This document shows, piece by piece, positions 43,812 through 53,547 of a stretch of 64,000 bases of DNA; position 1 is the stretch's first letter, and each line of letters opens with the position of its first letter. A model generated the notes under the pieces. It saw only the letters and a program-made list of their open reading frames with translations, had not been told where the DNA came from and ran no database searches. Made by a program: the position numbers and the translations under genes. The stretch comes from Palsa-513 sp050010595. Lineage in GTDB: Bacteria > Actinomycetota > Thermoleophilia > Solirubrobacterales > Solirubrobacteraceae. The DNA is taken from assembly GCA_050010595.1 (NCBI GenBank), contig JBEKKS010000004.1, positions 1 through 64,000 of the forward strand, written 5' to 3'.

Positions 43812-45817
43812 GCGCCACCACCGCCGGCTGGCTCGTGCTCGCTGGGCCACTGCTGGGCACGCTGCTGATCGCGCTCGGCTTCAAGCGCCTGCCGGGCCGT
43901 AGCGCGGGCTGGATCGGCACCGCGGCGATCGCCGTCGCGTTTGCGTTCGCGATCGTCGCGTTCATAAAGTTGCAGGCGGTGGCGCCCGCGCACCGCGAGC
44001 TCACCTCATCGCTGTGGACGATCGCGAACACGACCGGCGTGAACGCCGGCGCGACGATCCTGGTCGACCCGCTGTCGGTTTTCATGATCTGCGTCGTCGC
44101 CGGCGTCTCGATGCTGATCCACCTCTACTCGGTCAGCTACCTGCAGGGCGACGAGGGCTACGCACGCTTCTTCGCCTACCTGAACTACTTCGTCTTCTCG
44201 ATGCTGCTGCTGGTCCTCGCAGGGAACTTCCTGCTACTGATCGTCGGCTGGGCGTTCGTCGGCGCTGCCTCCTACCTGCTGATCAGCTTCTGGTACAGGC
44301 GCACGACTGCGACGAACGCCGGCATCAAGGCGTTCGTGATCAACGTGCTCGGCGACGTTGGCCTCGTGCTTGGCACGTTCTTCATCTTCAGCCACACGCA
44401 TACGCTCGACTTCGTCACGACGTTCCACCTCGCCCCGAAGGTCTTCGCGAGCGGGAGCGGGGACGTGACGGCAGGCTGCCTGCTACTGCTGGTTGGTGCG
44501 TTCGCGAAGTCGGCGCAGATCCCGCTGCACACGTGGTTGCCGGACGCGATGGAGGGTCCGACCCCGGTGTCGGCGCTGATCCATGCGGCGACGATGGTTA
44601 CGGCCGGCGTCTACCTGATCGCGCGCATGCACCCGCTCTTCCAGCTTGCTCCGGCAGCCGAGGACGTAGGAGCGATCGTCGGTGCGACCACGCTGCTCGT
44701 AGCGGGCACGATCGGCCTTGCCGCCGTCGACATCAAGCGCGTCATCGCCTACTCGACGATGTCGCAGATCGGCTACATGATCATGGCGGTGTCCGCCGGG
44801 GCCTATGCCGCCGGACTCTTCCACCTGATGACCCACGCCTTCTTCAAGGCGCTCCTCTTCATGGGGGCGGGCTCGGTGATCGGCGCGATGGGCGGCGACC
44901 AGTCACTCGACCGGATGTCGGGGATGCGCAAGGCGCTGCCGTTCACGTTCGCGTGCTTCTTGATCGGCGGCCTCGCGCTTTCGGGGATCCCGCCCTTCAG
45001 CGGCTTCTTCTCGAAGGACGACATCCTTGCCCAGATCGGCAGTCGCGGCGGCTGGTACTGGGGGCTGTACGCCGCCGGCTACATCGGCGCCGCACTGACC
45101 GCGCTGTACACGTTCCGGATGATCTTCCGCGCCTTCCTCGGCGAGCCGTGTGAGCAGGCGCGCGAGCTGATCGACCACGGCCACCTCTTCCATCCGCAGC
45201 AACCGACGAACCCCGCCAACGGCGAGGTCGAGGACACCGACGTCGGCTTCCCCGGCCCCGACCACGTGATCGCCGAGCGCGCGCTGCCGATGCGCGCCGC
45301 GATGGGCCTGCTCGCGCTGCTTGCGATCGGGGGCGGCATCGTCGGGATCCCGAAGACGACGAGCTGGCTCGACAACTTCCTCGCGCCGACGTTCGCCAAC
45401 TCGACGATCCACTTGCACCCGTCCAACACCCTGATCTACGTCGGCCTGGTCCTTGGCACGGTGATCGGACTGCTCGGCATCGCCGCCGCGTGGCTGATCT
45501 GGGTCAAGCAACCCGCGATCGCGCCAGCTGCGGCCAAGCGCTTCGCGCCGCTCTACCGCCTGTTTGTCAACAAGTGGTACTTCGATGAGCTGATCGACGC
45601 GCTCGTCGTCTCGCCGGCGGCCTGGTTCGGTCGCTTCGCCCAGGGCACGTTCGAGCGCGTCTTCGTCAACGGCACGCTGATCGGCGGCTCGACGGCGATC
45701 GTGCGCGCCGGCTCCGCGGTGGTGCGTAGTGCCGAGAGCGGCTTTGTCCGCTACTACGTGGCGTTCGTCGTGATCGGGCTGAGCGCAGTTGGCCTCTACT
45801 TCCTCCTCCAAAGCTGA
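43808..45817 (+). CDS. nuoL: NADH-quinone oxidoreductase subunit L
   Basis: 669 residues, ATGA overlap with nuoK. Antiporter-like subunit: 'AKSAQIPLHTWLPDAMEGPT', 'LIHAATMVTAGVYLIARMHP', and 'ALFHLMTHAFFKALLFMGAG'-type segment 'FHLMTHAFFKALLFMGAGSV'. A long C-terminal lateral helix precedes the final helix. The most distal proton pump module. Confidence 0.95.
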   Translation: MSATTAGWLVLAGPLLGTLLIALGFKRLPGRSAGWIGTAAIAVAFAFAIVAFIKLQAVAPAHRELTSSLWTIANTTGVNAGATILVDPLSVFMICVVAGVSMLIHLYSVSYLQGDEGYARFFAYLNYFVFSMLLLVLAGNFLLLIVGWAFVGAASYLLISFWYRRTTATNAGIKAFVINVLGDVGLVLGTFFIFSHTHTLDFVTTFHLAPKVFASGSGDVTAGCLLLLVGAFAKSAQIPLHTWLPDAMEGPTPVSALIHAATMVTAGVYLIARMHPLFQLAPAAEDVGAIVGATTLLVAGTIGLAAVDIKRVIAYSTMSQIGYMIMAVSAGAYAAGLFHLMTHAFFKALLFMGAGSVIGAMGGDQSLDRMSGMRKALPFTFACFLIGGLALSGIPPFSGFFSKDDILAQIGSRGGWYWGLYAAGYIGAALTALYTFRMIFRAFLGEPCEQARELIDHGHLFHPQQPTNPANGEVEDTDVGFPGPDHVIAERALPMRAAMGLLALLAIGGGIVGIPKTTSWLDNFLAPTFANSTIHLHPSNTLIYVGLVLGTVIGLLGIAAAWLIWVKQPAIAPAAAKRFAPLYRLFVNKWYFDELIDALVVSPAAWFGRFAQGTFERVFVNGTLIGGSTAIVRAGSAVVRSAESGFVRYYVAFVVIGLSAVGLYFLLQS

Positions 45818-47328
45818 TGCTCTCGATCCTGATCTGGCTCCCGATCGCTGCGGCGCTGCTCGGCGCGTTGATCCCGCTGCGTCGCGTCGGCGGGCTCTTC
45901 GCCCTCGCAGGGGCTTCAGGGGCGCTCGGGATCACGATCGCGCTGATCGCCAACTACAGCGGACACGGCTACGCGCACGTAACGAACACGGTCTGGATTC
46001 GCTCGCTCGGGATCCACTACTCGCTCGCGGTCGACGGGCTCAACCTGTTCCTGGTCGCGCTCACAACGTTCTCATTCGCGCTCGCGATGGCCGCAGCGAA
46101 TTTCCGCGACTGGCCGCGTCCGCGCGTCTTCTTCCCACTCTTTGCGCTTGCAGAGTCGGCCGTCCTCGGCGCTTTCCTCGCCCAGGACCTGGCGCTGTTC
46201 GTCGCGTTCTTCGACCTGATGCTGATCCCGTTCTACCTGCTGCTCGGGGTCTGGGGCGGCCCGAACCGTGTCGCCGCAACGCTGAAGCTCGTGATCTATA
46301 CCTTCGTCGGTTCGCTGTTGATGCTCGCAGGGGCGATCGCGCTCGCGGTCCTAACCTCGGAGCACAGCGGCCACACCCTGAGCTTCGCCTACTCGGCGCT
46401 CGCCGCAAACCCGCTGCACAAGGGGACGCAGGAGTGGATCTTCCTGCTGTTCGCCGCCGCGTTCCTTGTCAAGATGCCAGCCTTCCCGCTGCACGGCTGG
46501 ATGCCCGACGCCTACCGCGAGATGCCGGTGGAGGTGCTCGCAGTCTTCAGCGGCGTGCTTTCGAAGGTCGGCGCCTACGGGTTCCTCGCGATCGTGCTGC
46601 CGATCATGCCGCTGGCCGCGGTCCACTTCCAGACGCTGATCCTCGTGCTTGCGCTCTGCTCGATCATCTACGGCTCGGCGATGGCGTTCACACAGACGAA
46701 TGCCAGGCTCATCGCCGGCTACTCGTCGGTCGCACAGCTCGGCTTCATCACGCTCGGGATCTTCGCGTTCGCCTCGCAGGGAGCCCAGGGCGCGGTGCTG
46801 CAGATGGTCAACCACGGGCTCGTCGTCGCCCCGCTGTTCCTGATCATCGGCCTGCTTGCAGCGCGCGCCGGCGGCTCGGATGACATCCGCGACATGGGTG
46901 GCATCGCCTTCCGCGCGCCGATTCTCGCGACGTTCTTCCTGATCGTCACCTTCGCGACGCTCGCGATGCCGGGCTCGGGCAACTTCGTCGGCGAGTTCCT
47001 GATCCTGCTCGGCCTCTTCAAGACGAAGATGGTCTTCTCGATCATCGCCTTCACCGGCGTCGTGATGGCGAGCGTGTATGCGCTGCGCGTCTTCATCCGC
47101 GCGATGCACAACCGCGTCGGTCCGCGCGTCGCGTCGCGCGAGCTGTCGTTGCGCGACGCGCTGGTGCTGGTGCCGTTCATCGGCGCGATCTTCCTGTTCG
47201 CGATCTACCCCCAGCTGCAACTGCACCGCAGCCAGAGCTCGGTGACGAGCTCGATCGTGCGCGAGGAGGCGCTCACGCACACCGTCGACCCGAACATATT
47301 TGCCAACACGGCAGAGGTCGGAAAATGA
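45817..47328 (+). CDS. nuoM: NADH-quinone oxidoreductase subunit M
   Basis: 503 residues, TGATG overlap with nuoL. 14 helices with 'LAVDGLNLFLVALTTF', 'FYLLLGVWGGPNRVAATLKL', 'VKMPAFPLHGWMPDAYREMP' and 'QMVNHGLVVAPLFLIIGLLA'. Middle antiporter-like proton pump. Confidence 0.95.
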   Translation: MLSILIWLPIAAALLGALIPLRRVGGLFALAGASGALGITIALIANYSGHGYAHVTNTVWIRSLGIHYSLAVDGLNLFLVALTTFSFALAMAAANFRDWPRPRVFFPLFALAESAVLGAFLAQDLALFVAFFDLMLIPFYLLLGVWGGPNRVAATLKLVIYTFVGSLLMLAGAIALAVLTSEHSGHTLSFAYSALAANPLHKGTQEWIFLLFAAAFLVKMPAFPLHGWMPDAYREMPVEVLAVFSGVLSKVGAYGFLAIVLPIMPLAAVHFQTLILVLALCSIIYGSAMAFTQTNARLIAGYSSVAQLGFITLGIFAFASQGAQGAVLQMVNHGLVVAPLFLIIGLLAARAGGSDDIRDMGGIAFRAPILATFFLIVTFATLAMPGSGNFVGEFLILLGLFKTKMVFSIIAFTGVVMASVYALRVFIRAMHNRVGPRVASRELSLRDALVLVPFIGAIFLFAIYPQLQLHRSQSSVTSSIVREEALTHTVDPNIFANTAEVGK

Positions 47329-48857
47329 TCGCCGCCGCCGCCCACTTCCACGGCCCGCACATCGCCTGGGCCGCTCTCTCGCCGCTCGAGGCGCTGATCG
47401 GCGGGTCGGTGATCGTGCTGCTGGTCGGCCTGCTCGGTCCGCGCTTCATCCGCGAGCAGATCGTGCCCGCGCTGACGCTGGCGGCACTCGGCGCGACGAT
47501 CGGCCTGACGCTCTGGCAGTGGCACACGCACGTCGCGGCGATCAGCGGTGCACTCGCAATCGATCCGCTGACCGAGATCATGACCTTGATCTTCGCCGCG
47601 AGCGGCATTGCCGCGACGCTGCTCTCCTGGCGCGGACAGGCACCGCGCGAGTCGGCGCACGGCGACTTCTTCGCGTTGATGCTCGGCTCGATCGCCGGGA
47701 TGGTCGTGCTCGTCGCGGCACAGAATCTGGTGACGCTGTTCGTCGGTCTCGAGCTGCTGTCGATCCCGCTCTACGTCCTTTGCGCGACCGAGATGCATCG
47801 GGCGGCTTCGCTCGAGTCGGGGCTCAAGTACCTGATCATCGGCTCAGTCGGCTCGGCGACGCTCGTCTACGGACTCGCGCTCCTCTACGGCGCGACCGGC
47901 TCGACCGACTTCGGCGGGATCGCCAGCTCGATCAGCCACGGCCACAGCTCTGACACGCTCGTCCTGACCGGCGTCGCGCTGCTCGTAGTCGGACTCGCCT
48001 TCAAGGCCTCGATCGCGCCGTTCCATCAGTGGACGCCCGACGTCTACGAGGGCGCTCCGACTCCGGTCACCGCCTTCATGTCGGTCGCGACGAAAGCCGC
48101 GGCATTTGGCGTGCTGTTGCGCGTGCTCGACGTGATGCTGCCCGCCGAGCACCTCAACTGGCGCCCGGCGCTGCTGGCGCTCGCCGCCGTCTCGATCATC
48201 GTCGGCAACGTCGGCGCGCTCGGCCAGAGCTCGCTCAAGCGCCTGCTCGCCTACTCATCGGTGGCGCAGGCCGGCTACATCCTCGCCGGCGTCGCGATCG
48301 CTACAACGCTCGGTGCGCGCGCGACGATCCTCTACCTGATCGTCTATCTGCTGATGAACCTCGCCGCGTTCGCAGCGATCATCGCCCGCGAGCGCGCCAC
48401 CCCCTACGGCGACGACATCGACGCGGTGGCCGGTCTTGGCGCAGCGGATCCTTGGCTTGCCTGGCCGCTCACGATCGCGATGCTCGCGCTCGCAGGCGTG
48501 CCCGCTACCGCCGGCTTCATCGGCAAGTTCTTCCTGATCGACGCGCTCGTCGGCGCCGGCTACACGTGGCTCGCGATAGTGATCGTCGTCGGATCGATGA
48601 TCTCGCTCGGGTACTACCTGCGGGTCATCAGCGCGGTCTGGATGCGGCCGGCGCCAGGCGCAAGCGCAAGCGCCGCTGCCGGGGTGCCGGTGATCGCGGG
48701 TGGCTCACCCGAGGCTGACGCGCTCGCCAAGCCACAGATCGAGCTGCGCTTCGCCGCCGTCGTCTTCGCCGCCGCAACCGTGTTCTTCGGGATCGTGCCC
48801 CAACCGCTGTTCAACCTCGCAGCGCACGCGGCCCGTACCCTCGGCGGCGCACTGTAG
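47325..48857 (+). CDS. nuoN: NADH-quinone oxidoreductase subunit N
   Basis: 510 residues, ATGA overlap with nuoM. 'LVTLFVGLELLSIPLYVLCA', 'FKASIAPFHQWTPDVYEGAP', 'LKRLLAYSSVAQAGYILAGV' and 'LAGVPATAGFIGKFFLIDAL' are the NuoN signatures. Third antiporter-like pump and last gene of the complex I operon. Confidence 0.95.
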   Translation: MIAAAAHFHGPHIAWAALSPLEALIGGSVIVLLVGLLGPRFIREQIVPALTLAALGATIGLTLWQWHTHVAAISGALAIDPLTEIMTLIFAASGIAATLLSWRGQAPRESAHGDFFALMLGSIAGMVVLVAAQNLVTLFVGLELLSIPLYVLCATEMHRAASLESGLKYLIIGSVGSATLVYGLALLYGATGSTDFGGIASSISHGHSSDTLVLTGVALLVVGLAFKASIAPFHQWTPDVYEGAPTPVTAFMSVATKAAAFGVLLRVLDVMLPAEHLNWRPALLALAAVSIIVGNVGALGQSSLKRLLAYSSVAQAGYILAGVAIATTLGARATILYLIVYLLMNLAAFAAIIARERATPYGDDIDAVAGLGAADPWLAWPLTIAMLALAGVPATAGFIGKFFLIDALVGAGYTWLAIVIVVGSMISLGYYLRVISAVWMRPAPGASASAAAGVPVIAGGSPEADALAKPQIELRFAAVVFAAATVFFGIVPQPLFNLAAHAARTLGGAL

Positions 48858-49015
48858 CCCCGCGATCGGCCGCGCCAGCGCAACGCGCTTACGCTGTCGC
48901 GCGAGCTCTCCGCAAGCGTGAGCCGATCAAGCGGGGCAACACGCGCCAGCCGGCGGCTATCTCCAACGCGAAGGACGAGACCACGCAGATGACCCGCAAT
49001 ACGCAGGCGGGGCGC

Positions 49016-49051
49016 GGCGGCCCCGCCTCAGAGGACTGGGGCGGGGCCGCC
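49016..49051. terminator. 12-bp perfect hairpin between nuoN and the ferritin-like gene
   Basis: GGCGGCCCCGCC (49016-49027) pairs perfectly with GGCGGGGCCGCC (49040-49051) across a 12-base loop. It lies 16 bases downstream of the ferritin-like stop and 158 bases after nuoN, so it can stop transcription from both sides. There is no T-run. Nothing else is recognised in the 210-base gap. Confidence 0.6.
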
Positions 49052-49067
49052 CGGACCCGCGGAGCGC

Positions 49068-49766
49068 CTAGGAGACGATGAACTTCGTTCCCGCAACCGC
49101 CGCGAGCGTTGCTGCAGCGGTCACCGGCTTGTCGAAGGCGCCGTTGGGCGATATCTCCTTGGCAGTCGGGTCGTTGTAGTAGCCGAGCGCCCCCGCGTGA
49201 CGTGCCTCGATCGTGAGGATCGAGACCGCATCCTTCAGGTCGGCGTCCTTCGCGAAGTTGAACGCCTGACCGAAGTACGCACCAACCCCCGTGTTCTCTA
49301 GCACCTGCGCCGTTGCCGCGAACGTCGTCTGGCTCGTCACTGCGTCACCGAAATCAAACGTCGGCTTCTTGACAGCCTTTGCCCCGAGCGCCGTCTTGAG
49401 ATAGGCGACGTGCGTAGCCTCGTGGCCCGCAATCACCTTCGCGAGCGCCGCAAGGTGCGGGTCGCTAAATGAAATGCTCGCAACAGCCTGCGCGTAGAAG
49501 GTCGCCTCCAGATATTCGAGCGTCAACGCGTAGTTGAAGATGCCGACATCGCCGGCGCCATAGGACTTGGGAGGCCGGCCCGTGCCCTGCGCAAATGCGC
49601 CTGCCGGGAGCAGCGCCCCGAGCACCGCGCCCCCACTGAGCACACCGCCGCCGGCGATACCGGCCTTGCGAAGAAACGCGAGGCGCGTATCTCCAGACAC
49701 TGCATCAGCCGCCTCTCGAACAGCCCCATCCACATCGACCTTTGTGAGATCCATCTGCGCAGACAT
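49068..49766 (-). CDS. secreted ferritin-like domain protein
   Basis: 232 residues from ATG 49766 (AAGGAG upstream). After a short cytoplasmic stretch comes a signal-like segment 'FLRKAGIAGGGVLSGGAVLG' with an alanine cleavage region 'PAGAFAQG', then a four-helix ferritin_2 bundle: 'NYALTLEYLEATFYAQAV', 'GHEATHVAYLKTALG', 'TIEARHAGALGYY'. The E...ExxH pairs could hold two metal ions. It is like the exported ferritin-like proteins common in Thermoleophilia; role probably in redox or metal protection. Confidence 0.85.
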   Translation of the reverse strand: MSAQMDLTKVDVDGAVREAADAVSGDTRLAFLRKAGIAGGGVLSGGAVLGALLPAGAFAQGTGRPPKSYGAGDVGIFNYALTLEYLEATFYAQAVASISFSDPHLAALAKVIAGHEATHVAYLKTALGAKAVKKPTFDFGDAVTSQTTFAATAQVLENTGVGAYFGQAFNFAKDADLKDAVSILTIEARHAGALGYYNDPTAKEISPNGAFDKPVTAAATLAAVAGTKFIVS

Positions 49767-49909
49767 AACGATTTCCACTCCTTGGCTAGTTTCGGGCTCT
49801 CACATAGGGCTTCGGGAGGCCGTCCATCTTGGATCACCGCTCGCGGTTATGCTGGTGCCTCAATCCCCGGTGCGTTGAAGGCTCGGTGAGGAAGTGACGC
49901 AGGTAGTCG

Positions 49910-50779
49910 CTGACGAAGCGCTTCGGCAAGGTTGTGGCGGTTGACGACCTGTCGTTCGTGCTGGAGGCCGGCACGATCACGGGCTTCCTCGGTCCCAATG
50001 GGGCCGGCAAGACGACGACGCTGCGAATGCTGCTTGGTCTTGCCGCGCCGACAAGCGGGACGGCGCTGATCTTCGATCGTCCCTACGCCGAGCTCGACCG
50101 CCCGGCGCTGCGGATCGGCGCTGTCCTCGAGGCGACCGACTTCCATCCTGGGCGCTCAGGCCGCGATCACTTGCGAATGCTGGGCCAGGCCGTCGGTGTC
50201 CCCGATACGCGCGTCGATGAAGTACTCCGCCTGGTCGAGCTCGCGGATGCCGGTGCGCGACGCGTCAAGGGCTATTCGCTGGGGATGCGTCAGCGTCTCG
50301 GGCTCGCCGGTGCGCTGCTCGGCGAGCCCGATCTGCTCGTGCTGGACGAGCCTGCCAACGGGCTCGACCCGGAGGGCGTGCGTTGGCTGCGTGACTTCCT
50401 GCGATCGTTCGCCTCAGAGGACCGCACCGTGCTGATCTCCAGCCACGTGCTGGCCGAGGTCGCGCAAACCGTCGACCAGGTGCTGATCATCAGCCGCGGC
50501 CGTCTCGTCGTCGAATCCTCGCTGGAGGACCTGACGACCCGGGTCGGCGGTGCTGTGCGGGTGCGCAGCGCCCACTCCGCGGAGCTCGAGACGGCCTTGA
50601 CCAAGGAGGGGCTCAAAGTGACCGCCAACGGGGACCAGCTACTTGCGGTGCACGGGGCGAGCAGCGAGCGCGTCGGCGAGATCGCCTTTGCCGCCGGCAT
50701 CCCGCTGCACGAGCTTGTCGCCGAGGGCTCTTCGCTGGAGGAGATCTTCCTCGAGCTGACGGCGGAGGAGGGCGCGTGA
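49910..50779 (+). CDS. ABC-2 exporter ATPase, N-terminus disturbed
   Basis: Walker A GPNGAGKTT, Q-loop-like 'VLEATDFHPGRSGRDHLRML', signature 'VKGYSLGMRQRL' (S-L-G-M variant), Walker B 'DLLVLDEPANGLDPEG', H-loop 'ISSHVLAEVAQT'. This is the bacitracin/BcrA-type exporter group. The conserved beginning 'LTKRFGKVVAVDDLSF' is encoded from 49910, where the codon is CTG; an in-frame TAG lies two codons earlier, and the first ordinary start is GTG 49934. In another frame, GTG 49894 with GAGGAA in front encodes 'MTQVVA', which would join on if a 1-base or 2-base change is assumed at 49909. Confidence 0.88.
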   Translation: MTKRFGKVVAVDDLSFVLEAGTITGFLGPNGAGKTTTLRMLLGLAAPTSGTALIFDRPYAELDRPALRIGAVLEATDFHPGRSGRDHLRMLGQAVGVPDTRVDEVLRLVELADAGARRVKGYSLGMRQRLGLAGALLGEPDLLVLDEPANGLDPEGVRWLRDFLRSFASEDRTVLISSHVLAEVAQTVDQVLIISRGRLVVESSLEDLTTRVGGAVRVRSAHSAELETALTKEGLKVTANGDQLLAVHGASSERVGEIAFAAGIPLHELVAEGSSLEEIFLELTAEEGA

Positions 50780-51510
50780 TCGACCAGATCAAGGCCGAGT
50801 TGTTGAAGGTTCGCTCGACCCGCACGACGATCGGTCTGCTGCTCGGGATGATCGCGCTGATCCTCCTGTTCACGCTGCTGACCGGGTTGCTCGCGAGCAA
50901 ATCGTCGTTCTCGGGCGCCGAGAACCAGCGGCAATTCCTCAGCCTGTCGGACCTCGCGGGCGTCTTCTCCGCGCTCGCCGGTGTGATGCTCGTCGCCAGC
51001 GAGTACCGCTACGGCACGATGCGGCCAACGATCCTCTTCACGCCCCATCGCTCGCGCGTCCTGGCGGCAAAGACCGTCGCCGGCGTGCTCGCGGGGTTTG
51101 CCTTCGGTGTCGTCGGGGCGGCGATCGGCTGGGCGCTCGGCTACACCCTGCTCACGAGCCGTAGCATCACGTTCGCGCTGAACAGCGGCGACGTCGTCCA
51201 GCTGGTCCTCGGCGGACTCGCCAGTGTCGCGCTGTGGGGAGCGATCGGCACCGGACTCGGCGCCGTCATCCGAAACCAGGTCGGAGCCGTAATCACGCTG
51301 CTCGCCTGGGGATTCGTCGTCAACCCACTGCTGTTCGGCCTCGTCCCATCGGTCGGACGGTTCATGCCCAGCTACGCCGGCGACGCACTAGTCGGCCTGA
51401 CGACCAAGCACCTACTCTCACCCGCGGCAGGCGGCGTCGTGCTCGTCGCCTGGACGGCGCTCCTCGCCGCAGTCGGTCTTGCGCTCACCGCGCAACGCGA
51501 CGTCGGCTGA
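50776..51510 (+). CDS. ABC-2 exporter permease (BcrB-like)
   Basis: 244 residues, six helices; ATP-binding partner immediately upstream with a 4-base overlap. 'AELLKVRSTRTTIGLLLGMI' at the N-terminus and 'VFSALAGVMLVASEYRYGTM' followed by 'RPTILFTPHRSRVLAAK' are characteristic of BcrB/YhgE-type permeases, where the segment after 'EyrhgT' contacts the ATPase. Substrate unknown; bacitracin-type resistance exporters are the nearest group. Confidence 0.88.
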   Translation: MIDQIKAELLKVRSTRTTIGLLLGMIALILLFTLLTGLLASKSSFSGAENQRQFLSLSDLAGVFSALAGVMLVASEYRYGTMRPTILFTPHRSRVLAAKTVAGVLAGFAFGVVGAAIGWALGYTLLTSRSITFALNSGDVVQLVLGGLASVALWGAIGTGLGAVIRNQVGAVITLLAWGFVVNPLLFGLVPSVGRFMPSYAGDALVGLTTKHLLSPAAGGVVLVAWTALLAAVGLALTAQRDVG

Positions 51511-51539
51511 GCGCGCGACGCGTCTGGCTAAGCTGAGGC

Positions 51540-52271
51540 ATGGCTCGCCGGCGCGCTTCAGTTTCGGCACTGGCGATAGGTCTGGCAGCGTGCGGGCTTG
51601 TCGCGGCCCTTGCACAAGGACCAGGGGCGCGCGCCGCGTCAGGAGCCACCGGTGCCACGTCGGCAACGGGCGCGACCACGGCGCGGCCACTGCTTGGCCC
51701 ACCGAAGATCGTCAAGGACTTCATTCCCTTCGGCCCCGAGCGCAAGGCACAGATGCGAGCCTACGCCGAGCTGCACTACGGCATCGACAGCTACCACATC
51801 GTCGGCCCGCACCTGGTGATCTGGCATTTCACCGCGACGACGACGTTTTCGAGCGTCTGGAACACCTTCGCCGATGACGTGCCCGATGTGCAGTACCACG
51901 CGCTGCCCCAGGTCTGCGCGCACTTCGTGATCAACACGAACGGCACGATCTATCAGCTCGTGCCACTGGGCATCATGTGTCGCCAGGTCGTCGGCCTCGA
52001 CTACACGGCGATCGGGATCGAGAACGTGGGCATGTCCGATCAACAGGTGATGGGCGACGCCGCGCAATATCGCGCCGCGCTCGAACTGACCCGCTGGCTG
52101 CGCTGCCGCTACGACCTACCGGTGCGCAACGTGATCGGCCACAACGAAAGCCTCTCGAGCCCGTATTACATCGAGCACGTCGCTTCATGGCGCGGGCAAA
52201 CGCACGAGGACTTCAACCACCACGACATGAAGATCGTCCGCGCCGCCGTCGCGCAGCTCCCCTGCCGTTAG
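51540..52271 (+). CDS. secreted N-acetylmuramoyl-L-alanine amidase
   Basis: 243 residues: signal peptide (about 1-33), a low-complexity Ala/Thr/Gly linker, then an amidase_2 domain. Zinc ligand candidates: His in 'VIWHFTATT', His in 'NVIGHNESL', and the 'DFNHHDM' segment. 'HFVINTNGTIYQLVPLGI' and 'AIGIENVGM' complete the fold. Cuts the amide bond between MurNAc and the peptide of peptidoglycan, in wall turnover. Confidence 0.9.
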   Translation: MARRRASVSALAIGLAACGLVAALAQGPGARAASGATGATSATGATTARPLLGPPKIVKDFIPFGPERKAQMRAYAELHYGIDSYHIVGPHLVIWHFTATTTFSSVWNTFADDVPDVQYHALPQVCAHFVINTNGTIYQLVPLGIMCRQVVGLDYTAIGIENVGMSDQQVMGDAAQYRAALELTRWLRCRYDLPVRNVIGHNESLSSPYYIEHVASWRGQTHEDFNHHDMKIVRAAVAQLPCR

Positions 52272-53461
52272 AGCTCGGCGGCCCTGGGAGCACCGAGCTC
52301 CCGCATGATGTCCGCCGGCGCGCGGCCGACCGAGATCATCGCCGCCATGCGGGTCATCGGGCCGTCGATATGCGCGAAGAACGCCTCGTAGCCGCGACAG
52401 AGATAGCTATGGCCGGCCTCGCCCTGAGGGGAGCGCACGAAACGATCCTTCGGACAGCCCCCGTTGCACGCGAAACGAACCGGGCAGTCACGACAGTACT
52501 GCGTAAGAGCGTCGCGCTTGGCCGCGCCGAAGCGAAGCTGCGCCGCGGAGCGCATCAACTCGCCCATGTCCACCTGCTCGATGTTGCCGAGCAGGAAGCG
52601 CGGCTCGACATAGTGATCACAGGAGTAGAGGTCTCCCGTGTGCTCGAGGACCGCCTGGCTACCGCAGGTCTCCTCGTGGACGCAGAGCCCACCCGGCAGG
52701 CCGACCCAGTGGGCGAGCGCGGTGTCGAATGCCTGCACATAGACGACACCGACGTCACGGCGAACCCACTCCTCGAAGACATCGATCAGGAACATTCCGA
52801 ACTGCTCGGGGCGCACCGACCGCTCGCTGACGGCGAGGTCACCCTGTCCGGCCGAGCGCTCCACGATCGGGATGAACTGAATGAATCGGGCATCGAGCTC
52901 GTCGCGCAGGAAGCGGTAGACGCTCCGCCCGCTGTCGCCGTTCGCGGCGTGAACCGTCGCGAGCACGTTCCAATCGACGCCGTGGCGACGCAGACGCTGC
53001 AGACCGCGCAGCACGCGGTCGAAAGTCGGGCGGCCCCCCTTCCCCACGCGATAGGCATCGTGAAGCCCGCGCGGCCCGTCGATCGAGATCCCGACGAGAA
53101 ACTCGTGCGCCGCGAGAAACCCGCACCATTCGTCGTCGAGCAGCGTCCCGTTGGTCTGCAGGGTGTTGAGGATGCGCTGGCCCGGCCGAGCGTAGCGGCG
53201 CTCGAGCTCGATCGCCCGCCGAAAGAACTCGAGGCCGATGATCGTCGGCTCGCCGCCCTGCCAGGCGATGACGATCTCCGACTCGTGCCGGTTCGCCGCC
53301 AGCAGCTGACGGATGTAGGACTCCGCGACGCGCGCGGACATGCGGAAGCGACTCCCCGGGTAGAGCGCCTTCTTGGCGAGGAAGTAGCAGTAGCGGCACT
53401 CGAGGTTGCAGAGCGCCCCCGTCGGCTTGGCCATCACACGGAAGGGAGCGTGCTCGTGCAT
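52268..53461 (-). CDS. radical-SAM/SPASM protein, anaerobic sulfatase-maturase type
   Basis: 397 residues from ATG 53461; GTG 53509 is also in frame. SAM-cluster motif CNLECRYC near residue 17, then 'IAWQGGEPTIIGLEFFRRAI' and 'ISIDGPRGLHDAYRVGKGGR'. The C-terminal SPASM region 'CGSQAVLEHTGDLYSCDHYV', 'QYCRDCPVRFACNGGCPKDR' holds two more clusters. This matches anSME enzymes that oxidise Cys or Ser of sulfatases to formylglycine. No sulfatase gene is in the window. It converges on the amidase gene (4-base overlap). Confidence 0.9.
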   Translation of the reverse strand: MHEHAPFRVMAKPTGALCNLECRYCYFLAKKALYPGSRFRMSARVAESYIRQLLAANRHESEIVIAWQGGEPTIIGLEFFRRAIELERRYARPGQRILNTLQTNGTLLDDEWCGFLAAHEFLVGISIDGPRGLHDAYRVGKGGRPTFDRVLRGLQRLRRHGVDWNVLATVHAANGDSGRSVYRFLRDELDARFIQFIPIVERSAGQGDLAVSERSVRPEQFGMFLIDVFEEWVRRDVGVVYVQAFDTALAHWVGLPGGLCVHEETCGSQAVLEHTGDLYSCDHYVEPRFLLGNIEQVDMGELMRSAAQLRFGAAKRDALTQYCRDCPVRFACNGGCPKDRFVRSPQGEAGHSYLCRGYEAFFAHIDGPMTRMAAMISVGRAPADIMRELGAPRAAEL

Positions 53462-53547
53462 CTGCCCAGGGTCCGGGAGCGAGCGAGGCGGCGCATCGGT
53501 GGAAAGCACGCACCGCGTCGTCCCGGTGGTGCGATGATCCCGATCTC

